NCBI GenBank assembly: GCA_003235465.1
Contig: QJWD01000075.1
Coordinates: 1-6,305 of the forward strand
Direction: 5' to 3'
DNA length: 6,305 nucleotides
DNA from: Nitrospirota bacterium
GTDB taxonomy: Bacteria; Nitrospinota; Nitrospinia; Nitrospinales; VA-1
Made by a program: the position numbers and the translations under genes. The number at the start of each line of letters is the position of its first letter. The first letter of the stretch is position 1. The notes under the pieces were generated by a model. That model did not search any database. It saw only the letters and a list, made by a program, of their open reading frames with translations, and was not told where the DNA came from. Below, piece after piece: positions 1 through 5,580 of this stretch.

Positions 1-33
1 AACAAGCTGCGGCCGCCGGCTTACAATCCGGCA

Positions 34-46
34 TCGGAAGTTCCGA
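34..46. repeat. Perfect 13-bp inverted repeat before the Trx-NHL gene
   Basis: TCGGAA-G-TTCCGA has perfect 6-bp arms around one base and ends one base before the ribosome binding site. A second imperfectly spaced pair, GCCGG (15-19) and CCGGC (28-32), lies just upstream. The 13-mer could be an operator half-site pair or a small hairpin near the ribosome binding site. In GC-rich DNA such a repeat can also arise by chance, and no regulator is identifiable. Confidence 0.3.
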
Positions 47-47
47 C

Positions 48-53
48 AAGGGA
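48..53 (+). promoter_or_regulatory. Ribosome binding site of the Trx-NHL gene
   Basis: AAGGGA lies 4 nt before the ATG at 58. The spacing is short but usable. It supports the ATG at 58 over a start further upstream, which matters because the reading frame is open back to base 1. Confidence 0.5.
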
Positions 54-57
54 AATC

Positions 58-1515
58 ATGCAAGTCATCCACGCCCCCAGCCTGAACGCAAACGACCTGC
101 CCTGGTTCAACACCCCGAAACCGCTCGACCTCCCCGATCTCAAGGGCAAGGTGACGGTGCTGGATTTCTGGACCTACTGCTGCATCAACTGCATCCACAT
201 CATTCCCACTCTGAAAAGGCTCGAGGCGAAGTTCGCCGACGACCTGGTGGTCATCGGCGTGCACAGCCCGAAATTTCCCGGCGAAAAGCGCACCGAAAAC
301 CTCGAGCAGGCCATCCGCCGCTACGAGATCGAACACCCCATCGTGCACGACAGGAATTTCACCATCTGGAAGAACTACACCGTCCGCGCCTGGCCGACGC
401 TGGTGTTCATCGACCCCATGGGGTACATCATCGGCGAACTCGCCGGCGAGCCGGATGCCGATATTCTCGAAACCACCCTCGACAACCTGCTCATCGCGCT
501 CAGGAAAAAGGACCTCCTGGAGGGCGGCGCCAGGGCGCTTTTCAAGCCCGTGCTTGCGGAAGAAGAGACCGCGCTCCGGTTTCCGGGGAAGGTCGCCTAC
601 AGCAAGAAGGACGACGCCTTCGCCATCGCCGATTGCAACCACAACCAGATCGTCATCGCGGACAGGCAGGGGAAAATCCTTCACCGCATCGGCCGTGGCC
701 CAGCCGGGCAAAAGGACGGCGCTTTCGACGAGGCCGAGTTTTACCGGCCGCAGGGGCTCGCCTACCGGGACGGCATCGTCTGGGTGGCGGACACCGAGAA
801 CCACCTGCTGCGCAGGATCGATGTGGCGGCGGGCAGGATCTGCACCGTTTGCGGCACCGGACAGCAGGGTCACTTCCTCGCAGGCACCGGCCCCGCCCGC
901 GAGGTGGCCATCAGCTCGCCGTGGGACGTGGCGCAGGACGAGAGCCGCCTGTATTTCGCTAACGCCGGCACCCATCAGATCGGCGTCTACGACATGGAGA
1001 AACTTCAGGCCGGGCTGTTCGCCGGCACCGGCCAGGAGGCGCTCGTCGACGGGGCGCTCCAGGAATCCGCCTTCGCCCAGCCGAGCGGCCTCTCGATCGA
1101 GGGCGGCAAGTTGTTTCTCGCCGACAGCGAAACCAGCGCCGTTCGCGCCATCGACCTTAACGGCGGCGGCGTCGAAACCTTCGTCGGCACCGGTCTGTTC
1201 GATTTCGGCGACAGGGACGGCCACCGCCAGGAAGCGCTTCTGCAGCACCCGCTGGGCGTACACGCAAAAAACGGCAGGGTTTACATCGCCGATGCCTACA
1301 ATCATAAAATCCGCGTGCTCGACCTGGCCACGGGCCTGGTGAGCACCGTCAAGGCGTCGGTGGATATCGCCTGCGATGACGGCACCTGCGCAAGGCTTTG
1401 GGAGCCCGCGGGCGTGCTCGAACAGGGCGGCCGCCTGTACGTCTCCGACACCAACAACCACCGCATCCTCGAGATCGACCCGGCGGAGGGCTCAAGCCGC
1501 GTCTTTCTCGGCTGA
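58..1515 (+). CDS. Thioredoxin-like / NHL-repeat protein (NHLRC2-like)
   Basis: A 485-aa soluble protein with two visible parts. Residues 1-150 form a thioredoxin-like domain: a conserved opening (LPWFNT, 14-19), then FWTYCCINC with the redox CxxC at C42-C45 plus an extra C41, and the cis-proline in AWPTLVF (P113). Residues about 173-485 form a beta-propeller with six NHL-type blades ending near 212, 255, 312, 366, 422 and 474; typical signatures are VADTENHLLRRID, IADAYNHKIRVLD and VSDTNNHRILEID. There is no signal peptide, so it should be cytoplasmic. The layout is that of human NHLRC2 without its C-terminal beta-stranded domain; bacterial relatives of about this length are known. A thiol-redox or scaffold role is inferred, and the substrate is unknown. 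The ATG at 58 matches the usual family start and has AAGGGA just upstream, although the frame is open to the window's left edge. Confidence 0.9.
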   Translation: MQVIHAPSLNANDLPWFNTPKPLDLPDLKGKVTVLDFWTYCCINCIHIIPTLKRLEAKFADDLVVIGVHSPKFPGEKRTENLEQAIRRYEIEHPIVHDRNFTIWKNYTVRAWPTLVFIDPMGYIIGELAGEPDADILETTLDNLLIALRKKDLLEGGARALFKPVLAEEETALRFPGKVAYSKKDDAFAIADCNHNQIVIADRQGKILHRIGRGPAGQKDGAFDEAEFYRPQGLAYRDGIVWVADTENHLLRRIDVAAGRICTVCGTGQQGHFLAGTGPAREVAISSPWDVAQDESRLYFANAGTHQIGVYDMEKLQAGLFAGTGQEALVDGALQESAFAQPSGLSIEGGKLFLADSETSAVRAIDLNGGGVETFVGTGLFDFGDRDGHRQEALLQHPLGVHAKNGRVYIADAYNHKIRVLDLATGLVSTVKASVDIACDDGTCARLWEPAGVLEQGGRLYVSDTNNHRILEIDPAEGSSRVFLG

Positions 1516-1531
1516 CCGGTGCCCGCCTTTT

Positions 1532-1537
1532 AAGGAG
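1532..1537 (+). promoter_or_regulatory. Ribosome binding site of the 54-aa ORF
   Basis: AAGGAG lies 10 nt before the ATG at 1548, inside the 32-bp gap after the Trx-NHL stop codon. It is the best Shine-Dalgarno on the + strand of the window. It selects the ATG at 1548 as the start, although the frame stays open back into the preceding gene. Confidence 0.65.
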
Positions 1538-1547
1538 AATAAACTGG

Positions 1548-1712
1548 ATGGACCCGATTCGTTACGGCTTCATGCAAACCATCGTCGACTTTGTCGAGAG
1601 CCTGCCGCCCTTATTGCAGCTCATCCTCGGCGTGTTCATCACCCTCGGCATCCTGAAGGTGATGATGTTGATCGCCGATTACATCGAGGACAAGCGCAAG
1701 CAGGACAATTAG
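1548..1712 (+). CDS. 54-aa single-pass membrane microprotein, unknown function
   Basis: I do not recognise the family. The 54-aa product has an N-terminal amphipathic stretch (about 1-18), one long hydrophobic segment (about 19-44, rich in L, I, V, F and M, opening with LPPLLQLILG) and a short charged tail (DYIEDKRKQDN). This is the look of a single-pass inner-membrane microprotein; the basic DKRK after the helix suggests the C-terminus faces the cytoplasm. The AAGGAG site and its 32-bp distance from the Trx-NHL stop codon argue for translation and for co-transcription with that gene. The transmembrane call comes from reading the sequence, and function is not inferred. Confidence 0.6.
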   Translation: MDPIRYGFMQTIVDFVESLPPLLQLILGVFITLGILKVMMLIADYIEDKRKQDN

Positions 1713-1784
1713 GCGGCAGGGCCGAGCGCGGGGGTTTCGTCAGGCGCATCGAAAAAGAATCGAGAGCGGGACTCCGGCATCCGC
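1713..1784. other. 72-bp convergent intergenic gap
   Basis: This is the tail-to-tail junction between the + strand pair and the - strand operon. It contains no ORF of note. Its right half holds the hairpin annotated separately as a possible terminator of the - strand operon. No clear intrinsic terminator for the + strand genes is visible: no GC stem followed by a T run is seen in that direction. Confidence 0.6.
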
Positions 1785-1786
1785 TC
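1745..1786 (-). terminator. Possible intrinsic terminator of the hemG-FIST-Nfu_N-MBL operon
   Basis: Read on the - strand, a 6-bp stem GAGCGG/CCGCTC (1786-1781 paired with 1769-1764, 11-nt loop) is followed a few bases later by TTCTTTTT. The left arm overlaps the stop codon of the MBL-fold gene. The stem is short, the loop is large and the T-run is broken by a C and set back from the stem, so this is a plausible but weak Rho-independent terminator. Confidence 0.4.
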
Positions 1787-2537
1787 ACAGTTCGAACGCC
1801 ATCAGGTCCTCGGCGAGCACGATTTCCCCGTCGTATTCGCGGGCGCACTCTTTTTTCGCGCGGGCGGGTTCCATCGAGGGGTAGAGATGGGTCAGGCACA
1901 GCTTTCGCGCGCGGGCTTCCTGGGCTATGCGACCGGCCGAAGCGGGCGTGAGATGGCTTTTCACCCCCGCCTCCTCGGGAAACGAGCATTCGAGGATCAA
2001 AAGATCGGCGTCCTTGCCAAGCTCGGCCATCGCCGGGCAGTAACCGGTGTCGCCCGATACCGCCACCACCTTTCCCGCTGGGCTTTCGAAACGGTAGGCG
2101 CGGCTCAAGTCGATATGCAGGACGCGCCGGCTCGTCACCCTGAGCGCGCCATGATGGCGGGTTTCCTCATCCTGCTCGATGAGGCGGATGGCGTAGGCCT
2201 CGGGAATAAGCCAGTGGCGAAACGCCGAGGTGAACCGTTCAAAAAAGTCCTCGAACCCAGGAGCCGCGATGATGTCGAGCGGCCTCGTCCTCGGCGTCAT
2301 GCCGTATTTGGCGCTGAACAGGAACATGAGCAGATCGCACATGTGATCGGGATGGTGATGGGTGAAGAAGATGCGGTCGATGTCGTGCAGGGTGACGCCG
2401 AGGTTGAGCAACTGGCGCAGGTTGCCGTAGCCCAGGTCCACCAGGCTTAGCGAACCCTCCGAGGCGATGAGCAGGCCGGAGGAATTTTTCGTGAGCGATG
2501 GCTCCGAGGTGCCGGAACCGAGGATGGTGGCCTTCAT
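1785..2537 (-). CDS. RNase Z-like metallo-beta-lactamase-fold hydrolase
   Basis: A 250-aa MBL-fold protein with its metal ligands in place. The N-terminus reads ILGSGTSEP (5-13), as in the RNase Z/arylsulfatase branch, followed by D34. The HxHxDH motif is THHHPDH (H60, H62, D64, H65). Other ligand candidates are H141 in LHIDLSRAYRFE, D163 in SGDTGY, and H217 in LTHLYPS; SHLTP (H195) is also conserved. It should bind two metal ions (usually zinc) and hydrolyse an ester or phosphodiester. Only about 22 residues separate H141 from D163, so the flexible arm that true tRNase Z carries there is missing, and tRNA 3' processing is unlikely. It is the last gene of the operon, 29 bp after the Nfu_N gene. 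The start is set by the conserved N-terminus; no strong ribosome binding site is visible. The substrate is unknown. Confidence 0.9.
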   Translation of the reverse strand: MKATILGSGTSEPSLTKNSSGLLIASEGSLSLVDLGYGNLRQLLNLGVTLHDIDRIFFTHHHPDHMCDLLMFLFSAKYGMTPRTRPLDIIAAPGFEDFFERFTSAFRHWLIPEAYAIRLIEQDEETRHHGALRVTSRRVLHIDLSRAYRFESPAGKVVAVSGDTGYCPAMAELGKDADLLILECSFPEEAGVKSHLTPASAGRIAQEARARKLCLTHLYPSMEPARAKKECAREYDGEIVLAEDLMAFEL

Positions 2538-2566
2538 GGCATCGGCGGGCGAATCCGGCCTCGCGG

Positions 2567-2833
2567 TCAGTAAGACACCTGGATGGCTTTCAGGATGGGG
2601 GCCTCGATAGCCCCCCAGGAGGCTTCGGGGGCCTTGGTCACGGTGATGAAATCGGCCATGAGGAACACCTGCCTGACGCCGTCGATGGCGAACAGCGCCT
2701 CCGCCACGGCTGAGCCCTTGGCGGCCTGGGCGTCGGCGTAGGTTTTGTGGCCGGAGTCGATGGCCTGGCGGTTGAGCGTGAACTTCATCGCGTTTTCATT
2801 CGGCGTGGTGGAAACGGTCACATTCAGTGTCAT
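2567..2833 (-). CDS. Stand-alone Nfu_N-domain protein (NifU/Nfu N-terminal domain)
   Basis: The 88-aa protein is almost entirely one Nfu_N domain (scaffold protein Nfu/NifU N-terminal type). Diagnostic stretches are TPNENAMKFTLNR (about 10-22), a middle helix ending VAEALFAIDGVRQVFL, DFITVTK (61-67) and a final helix ASWGAIEAPI. In Nfu1-type proteins this domain precedes a CxxC domain that carries the Fe-S cluster. Here the second domain is absent and the protein has no cysteine, so it cannot hold a cluster through its own cysteines. Stand-alone Nfu_N proteins occur in various bacteria; their role is unclear, with a helper role in Fe-S assembly the usual guess. The ATG at 2833 is chosen over upstream in-frame codons because AGGAG lies 8 nt before it and the domain starts there. 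It sits 26 bp after the FIST gene and 29 bp before the MBL gene. Confidence 0.87.
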   Translation of the reverse strand: MTLNVTVSTTPNENAMKFTLNRQAIDSGHKTYADAQAAKGSAVAEALFAIDGVRQVFLMADFITVTKAPEASWGAIEAPILKAIQVSY

Positions 2834-2841
2834 CAAACGAT

Positions 2842-2846
2842 CTCCT
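2842..2846 (-). promoter_or_regulatory. Ribosome binding site of the Nfu_N gene
   Basis: AGGAG on the - strand, 8 nt before the ATG at 2833, lies in the 26-bp gap after the FIST stop codon. It fixes the start of the 88-aa protein against a longer in-frame reading that would run back through the FIST gene. Confidence 0.7.
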
Positions 2847-2859
2847 GGTGGTGGCGGCC

Positions 2860-4053
2860 TCAAGCCCCGCCGCTGGCGGGGCGGAAGATGCCGAACGAGC
2901 TGGTGTAGCCGTGCAGGAACGTGGTGCCGCCCACCGGGCCGATCTCGCCGTTGCAGAAAAACCCGCCAAGGGGGATTTCCCCCAGCTTGTCGCGGAACAT
3001 ATCGGTATCGTGGTTGGCTGAGCCGTAGAGGTATTGCCCGCGCCCCAGGCATGAAAACAGGAGCGCCCCGCTCACGTTCTCGGCCTTGACCTCCGACCGG
3101 TAGCGGGTGAGAAGCATGTTCAGGTCCTCCGCCGACATGCTCTTGTCGCGCAGGTGAAATTGCACGAGCTGCCCCTCGCGCAGCATCGCGCCGATGGAGA
3201 TCGCCCCGGTCTCCCTGTCCGCGCCCATCAGGTTGCGAATGAGAAAATCGCCCTGGGTGGGGTTGTCGTTGAACGGGTCCATCTCGATGCCGAGGAACAG
3301 CGAGGTCTGCATGAGCTTGCGGTCGTTCTCGCCCAGCGAATCGTGAAGCTCCTGCAGGACGTTCATGGGAACCGCGCCCTCCAGGCCCTGAAGCAGGGTG
3401 TTCTCGCAGCGCGTGATCTTCATCGGCCGGCCAATCGGCCGGCAGCCCTGCGCGACGATGGTGTCGACCTCGATATCGCCGCTAAGCGCAAGGCCGATCA
3501 CCCCGCGCGTGTGGATCTTGTCGCCGAGGTAGAGCGCGTTGCCGCCCTGGGCGTGCGCGCCGCTCGCCAGGCCGCCCACCTTTTTGCTGTCGGGGTAGGC
3601 GAAATCGATGCCGGCGAGGAACTCCTCGCCGCGAAACGAAAACGGGTCGGCAAGAAATATGAAATGCGGGTTGTCTTCCTGCTTCACCCCCAGCCACTCG
3701 CGCCACACCGAAGGCGAGGTGTCCTGGTCGGGAAGATCGAGGGTGTCGGAATAGATCGGCTGAATCTTCACGCCGGGGAGGTACGCGGCGGTGAGGCTGA
3801 TGGCGGGCTTGTGTTCCACTTCCTGGCCGCCGCCGATGATGCCGGCGCCCGAGCAGCCGAACAGGAGCCCCGGCCGCAACCATTCCTGAATCAGCCCGGG
3901 AATGCTTTCATAGTGCTGCTTGAAATTGGGGGAAACGAAGAGAACGGTGAGGTGCGGGTCCTTGCCGTCCAGCTGGTCGCGGATCGATCGCGCCGCCTGA
4001 TCAACCGAGGTCTTCAGGTCTTCATCCTTGGCAATCGCCGATACCCATTTCAT
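2860..4053 (-). CDS. FIST N- and C-domain protein
   Basis: A 397-aa protein made only of the FIST_N plus FIST_C pair. It starts MKWVSAI, as free-standing FIST proteins tend to. FIST_N carries the FGCSGAGIIGGGQEVE motif (65-80), and FIST_C ends with FFCNGEIGPVGG (365-376) and LHGYTSSFGIF. FIST domains are regarded as small-ligand-binding sensory domains, often attached to signalling modules; here no kinase, methyl-accepting or GGDEF part is attached. There is no signal peptide or membrane segment, so it is cytoplasmic. Three starts are possible: TTG 4077, ATG 4059 and ATG 4053. ATG 4053 has GGGAG 8 nt upstream, while ATG 4059 lies too close to it. It follows hemG by 27 bp and is certainly in the same transcription direction. 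A role in sensing or handling a tetrapyrrole or related ligand is suggested by context only. Confidence 0.9.
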   Translation of the reverse strand: MKWVSAIAKDEDLKTSVDQAARSIRDQLDGKDPHLTVLFVSPNFKQHYESIPGLIQEWLRPGLLFGCSGAGIIGGGQEVEHKPAISLTAAYLPGVKIQPIYSDTLDLPDQDTSPSVWREWLGVKQEDNPHFIFLADPFSFRGEEFLAGIDFAYPDSKKVGGLASGAHAQGGNALYLGDKIHTRGVIGLALSGDIEVDTIVAQGCRPIGRPMKITRCENTLLQGLEGAVPMNVLQELHDSLGENDRKLMQTSLFLGIEMDPFNDNPTQGDFLIRNLMGADRETGAISIGAMLREGQLVQFHLRDKSMSAEDLNMLLTRYRSEVKAENVSGALLFSCLGRGQYLYGSANHDTDMFRDKLGEIPLGGFFCNGEIGPVGGTTFLHGYTSSFGIFRPASGGA

Positions 4054-4061
4054 TCGCATCA

Positions 4062-4066
4062 CTCCC
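4062..4066 (-). promoter_or_regulatory. Ribosome binding site of the FIST gene
   Basis: GGGAG on the - strand lies 8 nt before ATG 4053 but only 2 nt before ATG 4059. It therefore decides the start in favour of 4053. It sits in the 27-bp gap after the hemG stop codon. Confidence 0.6.
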
Positions 4067-4080
4067 GCTCGGATCAAACG

Positions 4081-5514
4081 TCAGGATGCACGTTTGCCCA
4101 TTTGCATTTCCTCAACCCCTGTCAGGTACTCCACCACGTTTTCGGCAGCCTTGCCGCCATTCTGAATACAATCCGGGATGCCAATGCCTGTGTAGGCGCT
4201 GCCGGCGAGAAAAATCCCCGGCGCCCGGGCCATGTCCTTTTCAATGCCGGCGATCAGCCCGGCATGGCCGACATGGTATTGCACGTTGGACTTTCTGTAG
4301 TGAAAAACCCGGCTCAGCACCGGCTCCTGGACGATCCCCATGATATCACGAATTTCATCGAGAACCATCTGCCGCAGGCTGTCCTCGTCCTGCTCCGCGA
4401 GCGCCTGGTTTTTCGCCCCGCCGACAAAGCAGCGCAGCATCACGTGCCCCTCCGGGGCGCGGTGGGGGAATTTCGACGAGGTCCAGGTGCAGGCGAGAAT
4501 CCTGCGCTTTTCGGCCCCCGGTACCACGAACCCGAAGCCCTTGAGCGGGTGCCCGAATCCTTCTCGGCGGTAACCCAGGGTCACCGTGGCGGTGGAAACG
4601 TAGGGTATGCGCCCGAGGCCGGCGGCGGCCTCGGGCGCCACCTCGCCCAAAAGGCGAGAGGCGATGCCCGCCGGCGTGGCCAGGATCACCGCGTCGGCGG
4701 TCAGGTTTTCGCCGCCTTCGAGATCCAGCCGCCAGCGCCCCTCGGCGGGGGACACCCGCTCGACCTTCACGCCGGAGCGAAACCTCACCGCCGGGGATTT
4801 CTCTTGAATCGCGTCCACCATTTCCGACAGGCCGTTTTCAAGCGTCATGAACAACGAGTACGGCGAGGCCCGGCGGCCCAGCATTTGCCTTTTCCGCGCC
4901 AGCATGCCGAGGATGAGCGAACGGTATTTGCGCTCGGTCTCAAAAAACATGGGGAAGGTGCTCTTGATGCTCATGGTCTCCGGGTCGCTGGCGTAAATGC
5001 CCGCCAGCATCGGTTCGGCCATTTTCGCGAGCGCTTCCTCACCCATCCTGCGGCGGACGAACGAGGCCAGGCTTTCATCCGCATCGTCGCCCTTGCCCCG
5101 AAGGATGAGGTCGAGCCCCATGCGGATCTTTCCCGGCCAGCTGAACAGGGGCGTCAGCACGAAGGGCATGAACTTGGTCGGGATCATCAGGCTGAGCCCG
5201 TCGGGCATGACCACGAGGCGGCCGCCGGTGTAGACGTAGGTGTTGGTGTTCGTCGGGTGGGTGCCCACCAGCTTGTCGCCGATGCCAAGCTTCTTGCACA
5301 GCTCGATGGCCTGCGGTTTTTGCGAGATGAACGAATCCGGCCCTTTTTCGATGACGAACCCGTCAACCCGCTCGGTGCCGATCTTGCCGCCAAACGCCGT
5401 ACCGGCCTCGAGCACCGTGCATTCGAGCGCCCCGCCGCGTGCGATTTCTTCCTGAACGCGGTACGCCGCCGCCAGGCCCGCGATGCCGCCGCCTACGATG
5501 ATAATTTTTTTCAT
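4081..5514 (-). CDS. hemG: Protoporphyrinogen oxidase, FAD-dependent (HemY-type PPOX)
   Basis: A 477-aa flavoenzyme of the usual family length. It removes six electrons from protoporphyrinogen IX to give protoporphyrin IX, the step before iron insertion in haem synthesis, normally with O2 as acceptor. The FAD-binding N-terminus is IIIVGGGIAGLAAAY, with GxGxxG at G8, G10 and G13, the ribose-binding acid E36 and GGKIGTE (42-48). Family marks follow: EKGPDSF (56-62), SSKFPHRAP (346-354), FVGG (363-366) and the C-terminal FAD segment LAGSAYTGIGIPDCI (436-450). The symbol hemG is used for this family in many annotations, but the protein is unlike the small flavodoxin-type HemG of E. coli; hemY is the other name. 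A coproporphyrinogen oxidase activity, as in Gram-positive relatives, cannot be excluded. It is the first gene of the - strand operon, with its own promoter candidate and no clear ribosome binding site. Confidence 0.93.
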   Translation of the reverse strand: MKKIIIVGGGIAGLAAAYRVQEEIARGGALECTVLEAGTAFGGKIGTERVDGFVIEKGPDSFISQKPQAIELCKKLGIGDKLVGTHPTNTNTYVYTGGRLVVMPDGLSLMIPTKFMPFVLTPLFSWPGKIRMGLDLILRGKGDDADESLASFVRRRMGEEALAKMAEPMLAGIYASDPETMSIKSTFPMFFETERKYRSLILGMLARKRQMLGRRASPYSLFMTLENGLSEMVDAIQEKSPAVRFRSGVKVERVSPAEGRWRLDLEGGENLTADAVILATPAGIASRLLGEVAPEAAAGLGRIPYVSTATVTLGYRREGFGHPLKGFGFVVPGAEKRRILACTWTSSKFPHRAPEGHVMLRCFVGGAKNQALAEQDEDSLRQMVLDEIRDIMGIVQEPVLSRVFHYRKSNVQYHVGHAGLIAGIEKDMARAPGIFLAGSAYTGIGIPDCIQNGGKAAENVVEYLTGVEEMQMGKRAS

Positions 5515-5550
5515 TGCGCCATTATCGCAGGTTTGGTCACCGGGTGTAAA
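5515..5550 (-). promoter_or_regulatory. Candidate sigma70-type promoter of hemG, possibly leaderless
   Basis: On the - strand, TTTACA (5550-5545, five of six against TTGACA) is followed after 18 bp by GATAAT (5526-5521, five of six against TATAAT), preceded by TGC as in an extended -10. The -10 ends only 6 nt before the hemG ATG at 5514, so transcription would start at or next to the A of the start codon. No Shine-Dalgarno is seen upstream of the ATG, which agrees with a leaderless mRNA. This is a match by eye; no transcript data are available. Confidence 0.5.
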
Positions 5551-5580
5551 CCGCTGATTTCCTGTGGCGGGCCAATCTTT

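Noticed and set aside
10..17. NotI-type site GCGGCCGC as a sign of a cloning vector
   Set aside because: A single GC-only octamer is expected now and then in GC-rich DNA, and nothing else here resembles vector sequence.
1..57. Upstream extension of the Trx-NHL frame, or the tail of another gene
   Set aside because: The frame is open to base 1, but the ATG at 58 has a ribosome binding site and matches the usual family start. Too little sequence remains to assign another gene, and no tRNA-like features are seen.
455..1342. 295-codon frame inside the Trx-NHL gene, same strand
   Set aside because: The translation is low in complexity, rich in S, R, P and A, as expected from a shifted reading of GC-rich coding DNA. 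The overlapping frame encodes a clear Trx-NHL protein.
1887..2450. 187-codon + strand frame antisense to the MBL-fold gene
   Set aside because: Same codon-opposite phase as above; the opposite strand has complete metal-ligand motifs, and this frame has no recognisable domain.
4054..4077. TTG at 4077 or ATG at 4059 as the FIST start
   Set aside because: ATG 4053 has a ribosome binding site at proper distance and gives the family-like MKW start; the longer versions add only a few residues without support.
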